From Glandiceps talaboti (Eukaryota > Hemichordata > Enteropneusta > Spengelidae), in the NCBI RefSeq assembly GCF_964340395.1, contig NC_135557.1:25683614-25747613 (forward strand): a DNA stretch of 64,000 nucleotides, in the 5' to 3' direction. Made by a program: the position numbers and the translations under genes. Numbering within the stretch: the stretch's first letter is position 1; each line of letters starts with the position of its first letter. Under the pieces are notes generated by a model that worked only from the letters and a program-made list of their open reading frames with translations, did no database searches and was not told the DNA's origin. Positions 13,601 through 24,654 of the stretch are shown here, piece after piece.

Positions 13601-14120
13601 CTTTTACTTATATCTTATTATATAAATTGTTCTTAGCTTGCGTATGTAGAATGTTGATAAATTAAAGGGAAAGAAACGAAAATGTTCTTATCGATATCTT
13701 TGTTGCATTTCTTTAGAGGATTCAGAATAGTCATTTGACCATACCACTGTGATAAGGAGTTATCTCGGAAGAGGCCCTGCTTTACACTTGGGCGACACCT
13801 TCTCGGAAACTAGGAAGGAGAAGGATTGTGTACCATTTAAATTATTTAAAGCGTTCCTACATTTTGACGTCAGGAACAACATCAGGCATGCCCACAAGAC
13901 TCGAATTTCTCACAGAGAATGCATTCAAGTTAATATATTTACATCAAGACATGAAAATCATCTGATCGGATCTTAACGATATGTATACCCATGGGTGTCA
14001 CTTAACGAATTTCATGTCTTCATCGTATCCCACGCACATTAGACACTGATGATTAAAGTAATCTCGTGATCATAGCTCCAAAATGGCTTCTGTTTTATTA
14101 TGTATTTATATTTGTATGCC
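13601..14120. other. No recognised feature
   Basis: No supported gene, RNA or repeat between the LINE tail and the next microsatellite. Confidence 0.5.
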
Positions 14121-14121
14121 G

Positions 14122-14518
<397 letters not shown>

Positions 14519-15460
14519 CATCATTCCATTCTTATTTCCATGCAGTTCCACTTTCGTTACATATGTAGATTTAAAGCCAGTTAATTATGTCACGTCAGTA
14601 TCATATCTCACTACTACGATACAATTATGTTTTAATACAAGAACTTTAGTATAATTGATATAATTTTCATTAGCAAACACGGGCACTTAATTGCTCGTCA
14701 ATAAAAATGATGCATTGGATATTTGCATGTAGAGCAAGACGTGTGTGCATATGAACTTCGGATAGATTACACTAAATTGTTATATATTGGTTATGTGAAT
14801 GTCTACGCAAGGTTGCCAAATGGTCTACAGCTGGTTTTTATCTTTGCCGTTCAATGTCAACATCTCTATTCTGCATTATTCATTTTTGACCTTTCCTCTT
14901 GAAAAACGATTTGAATGAATGCCAAACTCAAGGAACAATGTCATAGAAATCGCGTGGAATATCTCTCCTTAAACAATACCATTTTGTGTAAAAACAAAGA
15001 CGGGAACAAAACTTGTTTCCATATGTTGCAAAATTAATGCATAGCTAACAATGTTGTACAAATACAAGCTATGCATCTATACATGCATGGGTTGGTAATT
15101 AGTTCACAAATTTGATGCCATTATGCATGCTATACCTATATATAGGTAAATACTCGGAGGAGGGTCAACAATTAATTGTTAAGTTCGCCTACAAAGAAAT
15201 CTACATACGTAGCAAGACTATTTGATATGGATATTAGAAAGGCTATTCGAACGCGTCACGCATCATTGTTTTCACGTTACCATTGAAACAGGGTTATGAT
15301 AAGCGAGTAAATATGTCTTTGTTGTTTTAGAAATCGACATGCTCATATTAAACAGTCAATTTCATTATAGGTGGAAGGTGCCATTTCAAAATTACAAAAT
15401 ATACGTATGACCTTATCAAAATGTGTTATTAGTGCAATATTAATAATCAACCACATCATA
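14519..15460. other. No recognised feature
   Basis: AT-rich sequence without supported features. Confidence 0.5.
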
Positions 15461-15745
15461 TATGTCTGTCCGTCTGTCTGTCTGTACGTCTGTACGTCTG
15501 TCTGTATGTATGTATGTATGTATGTATGTATGTATGTATGTATGTATGTATGTATGTATGTATGTATATACTACGTATGTATGTATGTACGTACGTACAT
15601 ACATACACACACATACATACATACATACATACATACATACACACACACATACATACATACATACATACATACATACATACATACATACATACATACATAC
15701 ATACATACATACATACATACATACATACATACATACATACATACA
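15461..15745. repeat. Inverted tetranucleotide microsatellite (TGTA)n / (CATA)n
   Basis: (TCTG) and (TGTA) units run to about 15585. The strand sense flips through a GTACGTACGTAC centre at 15589-15600, and (CATA)n continues to 15744. The two halves are reverse complements and could form a long cruciform. Confidence 0.95.
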
Positions 15746-16570
15746 GACTCGGAGTGCGAATTTTACTGTGTGTATTTGCTGCATGTTTCATTCACAGATC
15801 GATGAATTGCAATTTCATTTTCTATTATCATTAGTTCAATTAACATTAATTCAGTAACCATCTCATCATTATATTCGTTTCACTTCAACTGTTTATGGAA
15901 CTCTTGTCAATTACTCTATACCAATTAGCTCATTTATCACTTCATATCAATTTTGCAAATGTCACAACGTCCTTGAACGTGATAGTCATATCTTTACACT
16001 AACCATGATAATGATTACACTCGTCGCGTTTTGGATGCCTAAATGCTATATCTAGTCGTACTACGAGACTTCAATAAGTGCATCTAGACGCCATTGGTGG
16101 TACTGAGTTATTGTATACAGACATAGACACATACATATTATATTATGTACAGCCATACATATACAACAATGTCGGCCAACTGTACTTAGTCTGTCTCAAG
16201 CTGTGATAAAACTACCTACTAGCAGCAAGATTCTCTATTGATCACAATATATCTTTCACTCCCTAATGTTTAATTAGTGTACATTTCACAAGGGAGTTTT
16301 AAGTAGAGTCTTCAGGACAGCGACACTTTGAGATATCTAATCTGATATAATAAATCAAGTTACAATGTTGTATTGTGTTCTAGTTGCTAATTTAGCATCA
16401 AATGTTGGAGTTGTTTGTTTACCATCTGAGTGAAGTGAGCTAGTGTGTGCGTATGTCACATTAGCTGCGTAGTGACATGGTGAATGCACATGGGTAAGGG
16501 TAAATGCATTTTATCCTGGTGTGTACGATATTAATTCATTATTACAAGAAACAGAGTGAAGTGTGGAGTC
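15746..16570. other. No recognised feature
   Basis: No supported gene, RNA or repeat array. Confidence 0.5.
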
Positions 16571-16878
16571 ATGATGGGTGAATGGCTAGCGTGACCGGCT
16601 TGGAATCTACAGGTTGCAGGTTCGAGCCCCGTCGCTGCCTGCTGTTTGTTTCTGAGTGGCTAAAGTCCTTGGGCAACCCAGCTGTATAATTGGGGACCTG
16701 GTAGGATGTAGGTTGCAATGTGAAGGCTTTAATCCTATGCGCTGCAATGGATTGTATGCTCCCCGGGGTGTTGAAGAAGACTAAAGGGCCATTGTGCCGT
16801 TCTGATCCTAGCCAGGGGTAATAATTGTAAAGCGCTTTGAGCACAGTGTGGGAAAGCGCTATATAAAAACCAACATTG

Positions 16879-16940
<62 letters not shown>
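16571..16940 (+). mobile_element. tRNA-derived SINE with LINE-type 3' tail
   Basis: The head resembles a tRNA gene: A-box-like TGGCTAGCGTGACC and a good B box GGTTCGAGCCC at about 16620. A central part contains CCTTGGGCAACCCAGC. The 3' end reads AAGCGCTTTGAGCAC..AAAGCGCTATATAAA and finishes with about 21 ATT/TTA units. The 3' motif GCGCTATATAAA is shared with the LINE ends at 13558 and, with one change, 18125. Known SINEs borrow the 3' end of their partner LINE, and that is the inference here. Confidence 0.85.
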
Positions 16941-16942
<2 letters not shown>

Positions 16943-17769
16943 GTGTTCAAATAAGAGAATAATGCCAGGGGTGTTTTGTTTAATCTTTTGAGTGACATAA
17001 ACATAACTAACAGTTTAGGTTTTACAGCTTTGGGCATGTCCCAAATGTTTAGTTATTGTTTAAGGACGCTTTCCTTTTATGTAGCTATATTTACCAAATT
17101 TAATCACATGATGTAAAAATGACAAAGGCGAGAGTCGTTCTATTGTGAATCAGAAATGGACCAACTTGAGATACTGTATGATTTTTAAATATTAATACTT
17201 AACATATAATATATCGAATATTGTATTCAAGTCAACGTATACCTTGAAATGAAAGTCTCCATCGTAGCGTTGGGAAAGTTACGACAAATTCTGATATCAA
17301 ATGCAGGTACGCCATCGAATCATTGGTTTGCCTAGCTGCGGTACCATTGACACACGCTACTAGTAGGTACTATACACCTATCAGGGAAGTAATTTATCAC
17401 ATGTAACGAAAGTAACCTATACTTTAAAATAACTCTTAGATCTGGTATGCGCTATGTAATATTTAACCCAGCAATAAAAATTGTTCAATGTGTGAGAAGT
17501 CCCACCTTTAACCAATTCTGCCCATTATTTTAAAACTAGTTTATGTTAATTGATGTATGTGTTATGTTAATTTATTTAGATTTATGTATTTATGTTAACA
17601 TCATCAGAAGGTCGTTTTATTCAGAAAGAATTTCGATGAGCATACGGCTAACGGTGCCTGTATAGTATTTTGTCGTAGGCTGGATGAATGATCGAGAAAT
17701 ACTGTTTTATGTTTAAGTGGATTTAAAATTATTCAGCTAGGAATTCAGCTACTATGGTTATCACACACA
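16941..17769. other. No recognised feature
   Basis: AT-rich interval between the SINE and the next LINE fragment. Confidence 0.5.
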
Positions 17770-18150
17770 ATATGACACTGGCTTCCAGTCACTTACAGAA
17801 TACAATTCAAAATCCTGCTGATCACATATAAAGCGCTACATGGAAAGACCCCACATTACATTTCTGACCTTATTCAGCAAATTAACCCAGCCAGATCACT
17901 CCGTTCAAACAACAAACAACTACTCCACATACCCAAGACCAGACTCAAATCATATGGAGACCGATCATTCTCACACTCATCTCCCACATTATGGAATCAT
18001 CTCCCCCTTGACATTCGCACCGCACCTACTGTTGATATCTTCAAAGCCAAACTCAAAACTTATCTATTCCAAAGAGCATTCATGTGAACTGGGAGCGCCA
18101 TTGGGCATCTTTTGATGGATATCAGGCGCTTTATAAATTTGTGTTTATTA
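17770..18150 (+). pseudogene. LINE ORF2 C-terminal fragment (CR1/L2-like)
   Basis: From 17776 to the TGA at 18085-18087, 103 codons are open. They show the classic ORF2 tail: HWLPVTYRIQFKILL, YKALHGKTPHYI, a LRSN-like box, GDRSFSHSSPTLWNHLP and FKAKLKTYLFQRAF. Family knowledge: this is the last ~100 residues of CR1/L2-type LINE polyproteins. The 3' UTR contains CAGGCGCTTTATAAATT at 18122-18138. The upstream RT and endonuclease are missing, so the copy is 5'-truncated. The frame itself is intact, suggesting moderate age. Confidence 0.88.
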
Positions 18151-18177
18151 TGAATTAATATGAATTAACTGCATTGT

Positions 18178-18485
18178 TTAGTGCATAGATGCATAGATAT
18201 ATCAAGTTAATGTGGCCATTAGCAATAGCTAAGGTATTATTTATTAGATGTTATACTACACCTCTCGCGGAGAAAACAGCATTCAAGGTGAATGCTTTAA
18301 CAACCATATTGTTTCCTTTGTATTTAGTGCATATTAGTGCATAGATGAATAGATATATCAAGTTAATGTGGCCATTAGCAATAGCTAAGGTATTATTTAT
18401 TAGATGTTATACTACACCTCTCGCGGAGAAAACAGCATTCAAGGTGAATGCTTTAACAACCATATTGTTTCCTTTGTATTAAGTA
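18178..18485. repeat. 156-bp tandem duplication
   Basis: Two copies of about 156 bp, both containing TATATCAAGTTAATGTGGCC and CTCTCGCGGAGAAAACAGC and ending TTTCCTTTGTATT. They are almost identical (differences only near the start). No coding content was seen. Confidence 0.92.
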
Positions 18486-18844
18486 TGTAGACGTGATTTA
18501 TATGCAATGTTAAGTATCATACATAAAACTATATATTGCACTAAATCATAAATTCCAACACTACATGACATTTGCGGACTAATCTATTGATTTGATAGAT
18601 CTTAGCTTATAAACGATGATGATTTTGATATGTCATCTAATATCGTGTATTCAACTTGATAGTCGTAGTTGAGGTTAGTAATTGTTCATCTTTAACGAAT
18701 ACAATCCAATGGCAATGTACATTAAACGTGGGATGGTAAGGGTAGGCTATTTGACAGGACACAGCTGTTCCCTTGACAGTTCAAAATACTAGTTCAAACA
18801 CTACAAGGTGCCATGACAAATAAACGGTTATATGTCAGTCATTT

Positions 18845-18848
18845 TATA

Positions 18849-18900
<52 letters not shown>

Positions 18901-18974
18901 ACATGGAAAGACCCCACATTACATTTCGGACCTCATTCAGCAAAGTTTTTGTTGTTGTTTTGTTATTATTATTA

Positions 18975-19006
<32 letters not shown>

Positions 19007-19083
19007 GTTGTTGTTTTTGTTTTTGTTTTTGTTGTTTTTGTTGTTGATGATGATGATGATGTTGTTGTTGTTGCTGCTGCTGC

Positions 19084-19132
<49 letters not shown>

Positions 19133-19133
19133 G
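18845..19133. repeat. (GTT)n/(ATT)n tract with an embedded 45-bp LINE piece
   Basis: A (TTG)n run of about 17 units is followed at 18900-18945 by 45 bp nearly identical to the LINE segment at 17838-17885 (coding HGKTPHYISDLIQQ). Then come further (ATT), (GTT), (GAT) and (GCT) units to 19133. Poly-Leu, poly-Val and poly-Cys frames here are artefacts. Confidence 0.93.
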
Positions 19134-20460
19134 ATGTTCCGTTATTTGTTTCTGTAAGCTGCTTAGTTAGTAAAACATCTCATGTTATTTAAATTCGAAT
19201 TCATCTTTCAAGTGATACATAGCCGATATTATAATAGAATATTGAGGACATGATAACGCTATCATAGTACTACATAGCTTGATTGTCGTTTGACACACAG
19301 TACACAGTTAAAATTGGAGTTTTCTATAGCTGAACAGGTGTAAACACTTTGATTACTCTTTGATGGCATAGATGACTTTTGTGGGATTTACTAAAGTGAA
19401 TATGTGCTTTGACATTGTGTTTTCGATATTGGTGTTCGATATTTCGATATTAGCTAAATCATCTTGGCTTGACTTACATATATAATATCCGTAATTTATT
19501 GTTAATTAGGTATATGATAGTACTGTCATGCTGAATAATTAGGGGCATGTATAACAATATTCAGGAAATTACTTCCCAGTATGAAATACTACGTATGGAA
19601 GACGATTAGCAGTACTTCATTTCATTATGGGATGGATCGTCTGAAACAATTTACTTCAAATTAATTTCTTTAAACGTGTTTCTAATTATTTGTTAAGCAC
19701 AAGCTCTAATATGAAACGCATCCCAAACTAAAGAAGACATAATGGTGTATTATCCATATTTAGGAAAACTTACATGAACAAGAAAACACGACAAAAAGAC
19801 ATTAGGAAATGCCAAGAACGGGTTAGTGCATCTATCCTTAATTTATTTGATTGAAAGCGACAGCTAACCAGGGGTCATTGAAGGTCACATCGTATTATTT
19901 GTATAATGCTTCTAAACCAAATTATTCGACTTTTGTTTCCTTCGATGAAACAACCAAGTGCAGACTAATTCGGTAATCACTATCACGAGTCTTGATATGT
20001 CCTACTTGTGAAGAAGACGATACAAATAGTCCAATTAGGAAGGTGTGTATAAAGCAAGAGTTTGCAAACATCATTTAGATATATGGATCAAATTCCTGCC
20101 CAAAACTAATACTACCTTGCTGTATATCACGGTGCATCAAGTAAGTACGCTATCACTCTTTAAACAGATAAAACAGCAATATTGTCTGTAAACGATCACC
20201 AACAGTATCAATTAGTTGATCTCTACCATAATTACCATAGCCATTTTATTTAGATAAAATAACCGGATGTAGTATATCCCCGTGCAGAATGTACGCTATG
20301 GGTCATTAACTAGAGAAAAGCAATAGTCTGTGTAATGAATTGGTGCATGCCTACCTTACTACTAACAATGTATTGCATGTGTACGCATTGCGCAGTGTTT
20401 ACTTCAGCGTAGACATTTTACATATACTGAGTTACATATACTGTTAAAGTTGGGTCACTT
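19134..20460. other. No recognised feature
   Basis: AT-rich interval. No domain-bearing ORF, RNA gene or repeat array was identified. Confidence 0.5.
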
Positions 20461-20462
20461 TT

Positions 20463-21185
20463 TTCGGATTCGATCACACTAAACACAGGTGCCCCCTCCC
20501 AGGGATGTGTCATTTCCCCAATGTTATCTTCTCGTCACTCACGATCAAGTGACGGATCACTGATAGTCAAATTTGCAGATCATACAACTGTAGCAGGCTT
20601 TATTCTGAATAACAATGAGTCAACATATCGAGAGCAGGTGGACAATCTTGTTGACTGGTGTGGCCATAATAATTTACAACTAAACGTCAATAAGACAAAA
20701 TAGATGATTGTAGACTCTAGAAAGAATAATTTGACAATTCTTGATAAGGATGTTGAAATAGTTCACACTTTCAAATTTCTCTGTACGCTCTTTTCTAATG
20801 ACTTGAAGTGAGAAAGCAATGTTAATCATATTGCCAAAAAAGCTGAACAACGACTTTATTTCCTTCGAAGTCTGAAAGGTTTGGTATTAACAAAGTTGTT
20901 TTAAGGAAATTCTACCGGGCTCACTCATTGTTTGATATGTTACCATCCGGTACACGTTATACGTCTTTTAAAATCAAAATCAACCGTTTCAAACACAGTT
21001 TTTATCCAACAGCTGTTCGTATTGTAAATGTGTCATAATGTCGATGTACTGTCCTCTGTTTTACTGAATATATTCTTTTGTTTTAGTAATCTGTAAATAT
21101 TATTGCTTGAAATGTTTTTTAAACTCGAGTTTTTCAGAGAACGACCACGAATTTCATTGTACAATACACATGACAATATATATAT
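20463..21185 (+). pseudogene. Rex1/CR1-like LINE reverse transcriptase remnant
   Basis: Translation from 20463 gives DSITLNTGAPSQGCVISP, then KFADHTTVAG (catalytic FADD changed to FADH), a YREQVDNLVDWC stretch and NLQLNVNKTK. A stop follows at 20701, then the frame resumes with MIVDSRKN, FKFLC and KKAEQRLYFLRSLKG. After an internal deletion near 20925 it continues LPSGTRYTSFK.., INRFKHSFYPTAVRIVN and a stop. The 3' part contains GAATTTCATTGTACAAT near 21150. Family knowledge: these motifs are typical of Rex1-type and related CR1-group LINEs. The mutated active site, stops and deletion make it inactive. Confidence 0.85.
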
Positions 21186-21204
21186 GTATATATACATATA
21201 TATG

Positions 21205-21627
21205 TTACACTCAATCGGTGAAACTGTCCAATTCATGAAATGTGCAATGTAACTTTGCCCAGTTCATGAAATGGTCTACCTTATGCAAATGAGAGTATAG
21301 ATTACGATCTAAAAGGGCGAAATTAAATTTTTTGGGCAAGATATTTGAACTGGGGTGTTGATTATCGAACTGCATTAAAAACACAAGCTGCACTGAATTA
21401 TAATAAAATAAGAATTGTGAAGTAATGAGTTTGTAAATACATGATAATAAAGTTGTTTGATTCTTATTCTATTTTGTGTGTGTCCTATAAAAGATGCTCA
21501 TTTCATGTACCGGGCATATCTTACTATACCCACTTCATAACCTGGGCAACACGATTGACTATTTCATGAACTGGGCAAAGTTACCTAACCATTTCATGAA
21601 TTGGGCAATTTCACAGATTGGGTGTAA
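21205..21627. mobile_element. MITE-like element with ~75-bp terminal inverted repeats
   Basis: The left end TTACACTCAATCGGTGAAA.. and the right end ..TTTCACAGATTGGGTGTAA are reverse complements. Similarity continues inward about 75 bp through AATTCATGAAATG, GTAACTTTGCCCAG and TTCATGAAATGG. Within each arm the phrase CCAATTCATGAAATG is itself repeated, so the arms have internal direct repeats. The ~270-bp interior has no coding frame. Both flanks are TATAT-rich, so the target duplication cannot be defined. It looks like a non-autonomous DNA transposon. Confidence 0.75.
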
Positions 21628-21718
21628 TATATCAGAGTATTTGCTCATGGATTGTAATCTGTAGGTTGCAAGTTTTCGATAAAGAATTATAGAGCGGTGT
21701 AAATAACACAGTGTCAGG

Positions 21719-21771
21719 CAAGTTACACATGAGCCGTTACACAGTGTTTCACGCTGTTGCGATCATCAGAC
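21719..21771 (-). ncRNA. Hammerhead-ribozyme-like motif, copy A1
   Basis: Read on the minus strand: CTGATGA, then a 3-bp stem II (CGC/GCG) with a 4-nt loop AACA, then GAAAC. A 3-bp stem III (ACA/TGT) with loop CTG follows, then a GTA cleavage triplet. A possible stem I of about five pairs with one mismatch lies beyond. These are the invariant bases of the hammerhead core (CUGANGA, GAA, NUH). The U-U pair at the base of stem II is non-canonical. This arm is repeated inverted at 21793-21846. Self-cleavage is inferred from the fold only. Confidence 0.6.
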
Positions 21772-21792
21772 TACTACCCACCGCCATTTGTC

Positions 21793-21846
21793 GTCTGATG
21801 ATCGCGACAGCGTGAATCACTTTGTAACGGATCCTGTGTATCTTGT
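21793..21846 (+). ncRNA. Hammerhead-ribozyme-like motif, copy A2 (decayed)
   Basis: Inverted partner of copy A1, separated by 21 bp and about 80 percent similar over 53 bp. The core CTGATGATCGC..GCGTGAA is kept, but GAAAC is GAATC here, which disrupts the first pair of stem III. Stem I could pair over four bases. A (TA)n tract starts about 9 bp downstream of the arm. Probably inactive. Confidence 0.55.
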
Positions 21847-21852
21847 TCAATG

Positions 21853-21854
<2 letters not shown>

Positions 21855-21945
<91 letters not shown>
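21855..21945. repeat. (TA)n microsatellite
   Basis: An uninterrupted TA dinucleotide run of about 45 units, bounded on both sides by segments carrying hammerhead-like motifs. Confidence 0.97.
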
Positions 21946-21947
<2 letters not shown>

Positions 21948-22040
21948 TAAATAGTATCAAACTCGTAGAATAGAGTGCTCGATGCTTGGGTAAGCAGGGC
22001 GGGAATAATCAAAGTGAGTTGGTTGGAACTTGAGGTGCTA

Positions 22041-22188
<148 letters not shown>

Positions 22189-22233
22189 CAGAGCATAATA
22201 TACTTAATACCAGGATTATTATGAGGTCCCAAG

Positions 22234-22272
22234 CCATAACTGAAGAGTTTCACGCTTTAGCGATCATCAGCC
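22234..22272 (-). ncRNA. Hammerhead-ribozyme-like motif, copy C
   Basis: On the minus strand: CTGATGA, stem II CGC/GCG with loop TAAA, GAAAC, stem III ACT/AGT with loop CTTC, then GTT as a permissible cleavage triplet. All invariant core bases are present. A matching stem I is not obvious. The (TA)n tract lies about 50-60 nt on its 3' side. Confidence 0.55.
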
Positions 22273-22394
22273 ATAACACTTTGTCAAGGTATAATTATTG
22301 GCCTAAGGTAAAAGATAGTCAAATTAATCTAATTTTCAGGAGTGTTTTCTAATGTGGTTGGCTAGGTAGAATTTATTCTCATGTCTACATTTTC

Positions 22395-22545
22395 AAAACG
22401 ACCTGGATGTTTTAATGAGTTATTGCTCTTATCAGTGTTGATAATACACATGAGTTTGTTTGTTTTTATACAATTTAACTGAAAAGTGTATTATCAATAT
22501 TGATAAGAACAAATTACTCAATTAAAGACCCGCGTTGGTTTCGAA
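22395..22545. repeat. Foldback repeat, ~35-bp arms
   Basis: TTATCAGTGTTGATAATACAC (left, near 22430) is matched by GTGTATTATCAATATTGATAA (right, near 22487) in reverse complement. Weaker pairing extends outward on both sides. About 40 bp separate the core arms. Possibly a small MITE relic. Confidence 0.7.
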
Positions 22546-24630
22546 ATACACACGCGGACGGATGCTTACATACAAATACAGGCAGATTTTTGTAGAAAAC
22601 AATGGCCAGGTCATTAAACTAAAGTACTAAACCAGGCCCAATTTTCGGAAACACGCACCAATCTGTCTGAAAATTCGTAACCAGAGACCAAAGGAAGTTG
22701 TAAAAAGAAAAACTGTAGGTTTTATTTCATTTTTTGGTTTTGATTTGTTACCTGGGGAATTACGTGACGTAAACGTTTCTAATGTGTTGGTCATCGATAT
22801 GCCTCTTGTAACTGGGCCTTAAGATCATGCTAATGATGGGTTAGTGATGGTTCCGCTTGGCACTCACCTTCACAGTATGCTTCAGGTCGGAAAACATCTA
22901 TTCTTTTCATTAAAACGTTGCAATATTGTATCATCTGTCGTTATTATATTACACCTGTCAGTCAAATATTGCTGACGAAAGACGTCATTCCCACGACGAC
23001 GTTTAAAACAATATTAAATCAATAATATCATATTCATTTTTATGTTAACACGATATATTAAATCGACCTAAACTGATGTAATATATCGACCGACAATACT
23101 GTTTACCCGGAAACTGCTAGACTGGATGAATTTTAAATTCGTTGTTAATTTTGAGGTTTTTTAAAAGGAAAATGTCCTCATTTAGTCTCCCATGCCTATA
23201 GGCTTATTATTCACTTGATTACCCATTCAGATCACACTTTCACACAAAATAACACCTTGTGTGTTTTGTTAAATATGTAAGTCATCTTTAGTATCATTGC
23301 TGACGTCAAATTAATGCGTTTTGAAATTGTGTTTTTGGTCATTTACAAGACTTCGTTTTCGCTCACGAAGATCACAGATGTTATCATGAACTGCACTGAA
23401 ACGGAATGTTTATAACTCAGTGCAATATAAACTATATGGTCAGTGTAATAGAGATGTAACTTGTGAGTTACGTCGATTTTGTACCAACTTTTAAAAGGAA
23501 TTCAGTATGTAACACTGACGTAACTCCAAATTAGTCATTTTGTAACCATGTTATGACGCCATGATAGCACATAACAAGTCCATATTAAATATTTCGAGTA
23601 ACTCTATCTTAATTCATACACATATTACAATTGTCAAATTCATTCTTGACAAAACTGGAGCTATAATGTCACAATGTGTGTATTTTATGTCCTAATGTGT
23701 TTTTGAATCTGTAAGTGGACTTTTGCGTGATTGTCGATTTGATGTATGAGGGCCTTAATGGAAAGAAGCCGACCCTGCAACGCTCTGTGTTGTTTATAAC
23801 GCTTATTGAGTTTTTATAATACGTTTTATGTAATTTCAAACTTGTTGTTCCTTCTATCTCTGTTTGGTAAAAAAGTGAGTTACGTCAGTTGTGCACTCAG
23901 CCATCGATATAGCATAAATGCATAAATATAACAGTATGTTAAACGTATAAGATCGGGTTTTAAATTTGCTTGGGTTTTAAGGATGTCATGCAATTTTTTT
24001 AGACTTTACATCTAATCCATTGGTCTATTCTAAGGCTAAAATTTTACCTTGACTAAGATTTGATAAAACTCTATATTTTTGTTAAACAATTTATCAATCA
24101 TTATACATTGGTCCTTGTAAACAAAGTGCCACACTAATAGTTCTTTCAATACAAAATGTCGTTTTGGTCCTGTAGTAAAAAAGAAAATAGTACAAGTCAT
24201 TTGAAAAAGACTTCACCCCAACATGTCTCAAAAGCTAGGCCAATCAAATTGCGTTATATTGACGAATGATTTAAAATAAACAGTTGTCTGCATTTTTTAC
24301 ACCATTGTTATGATATTGGGTTTTAACATATTTAAATTTCTTATTTGAAAAATAAAACAATTATATCAATGAGTTCCCAGTCGTATCATACAACCTTACA
24401 GCCAACAATAGCTTGTTTGGTTTTGAAGGGTTAATGAAATTATCCTCCACTGCGACGAGCAATTAACAGAAGAAGACTGTACTCATTTGCATACGTCTGT
24501 CATAATATACCCTATGCATATAGCCATACAATCTATTGTATGGAATATCCACCTATTATGCTAATGAAAGACTTTCAATATATTTATTTATGATTGTTAT
24601 GTCATTTCTGATTTTTGCCTTTCCTTCTGC
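22546..24630. other. No gene recognised upstream of the GPCR
   Basis: No coding exon, RNA gene or tandem array was seen. A 5' non-coding exon or promoter of the downstream receptor gene could lie here, because a splice acceptor (TTCCTTCTGCAG) ends at 24632. No TATA box or initiator can be assigned with confidence. Confidence 0.5.
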
Positions 24631-24654
24631 AGGGAGAAAGCTTTCCAAGTGAAC

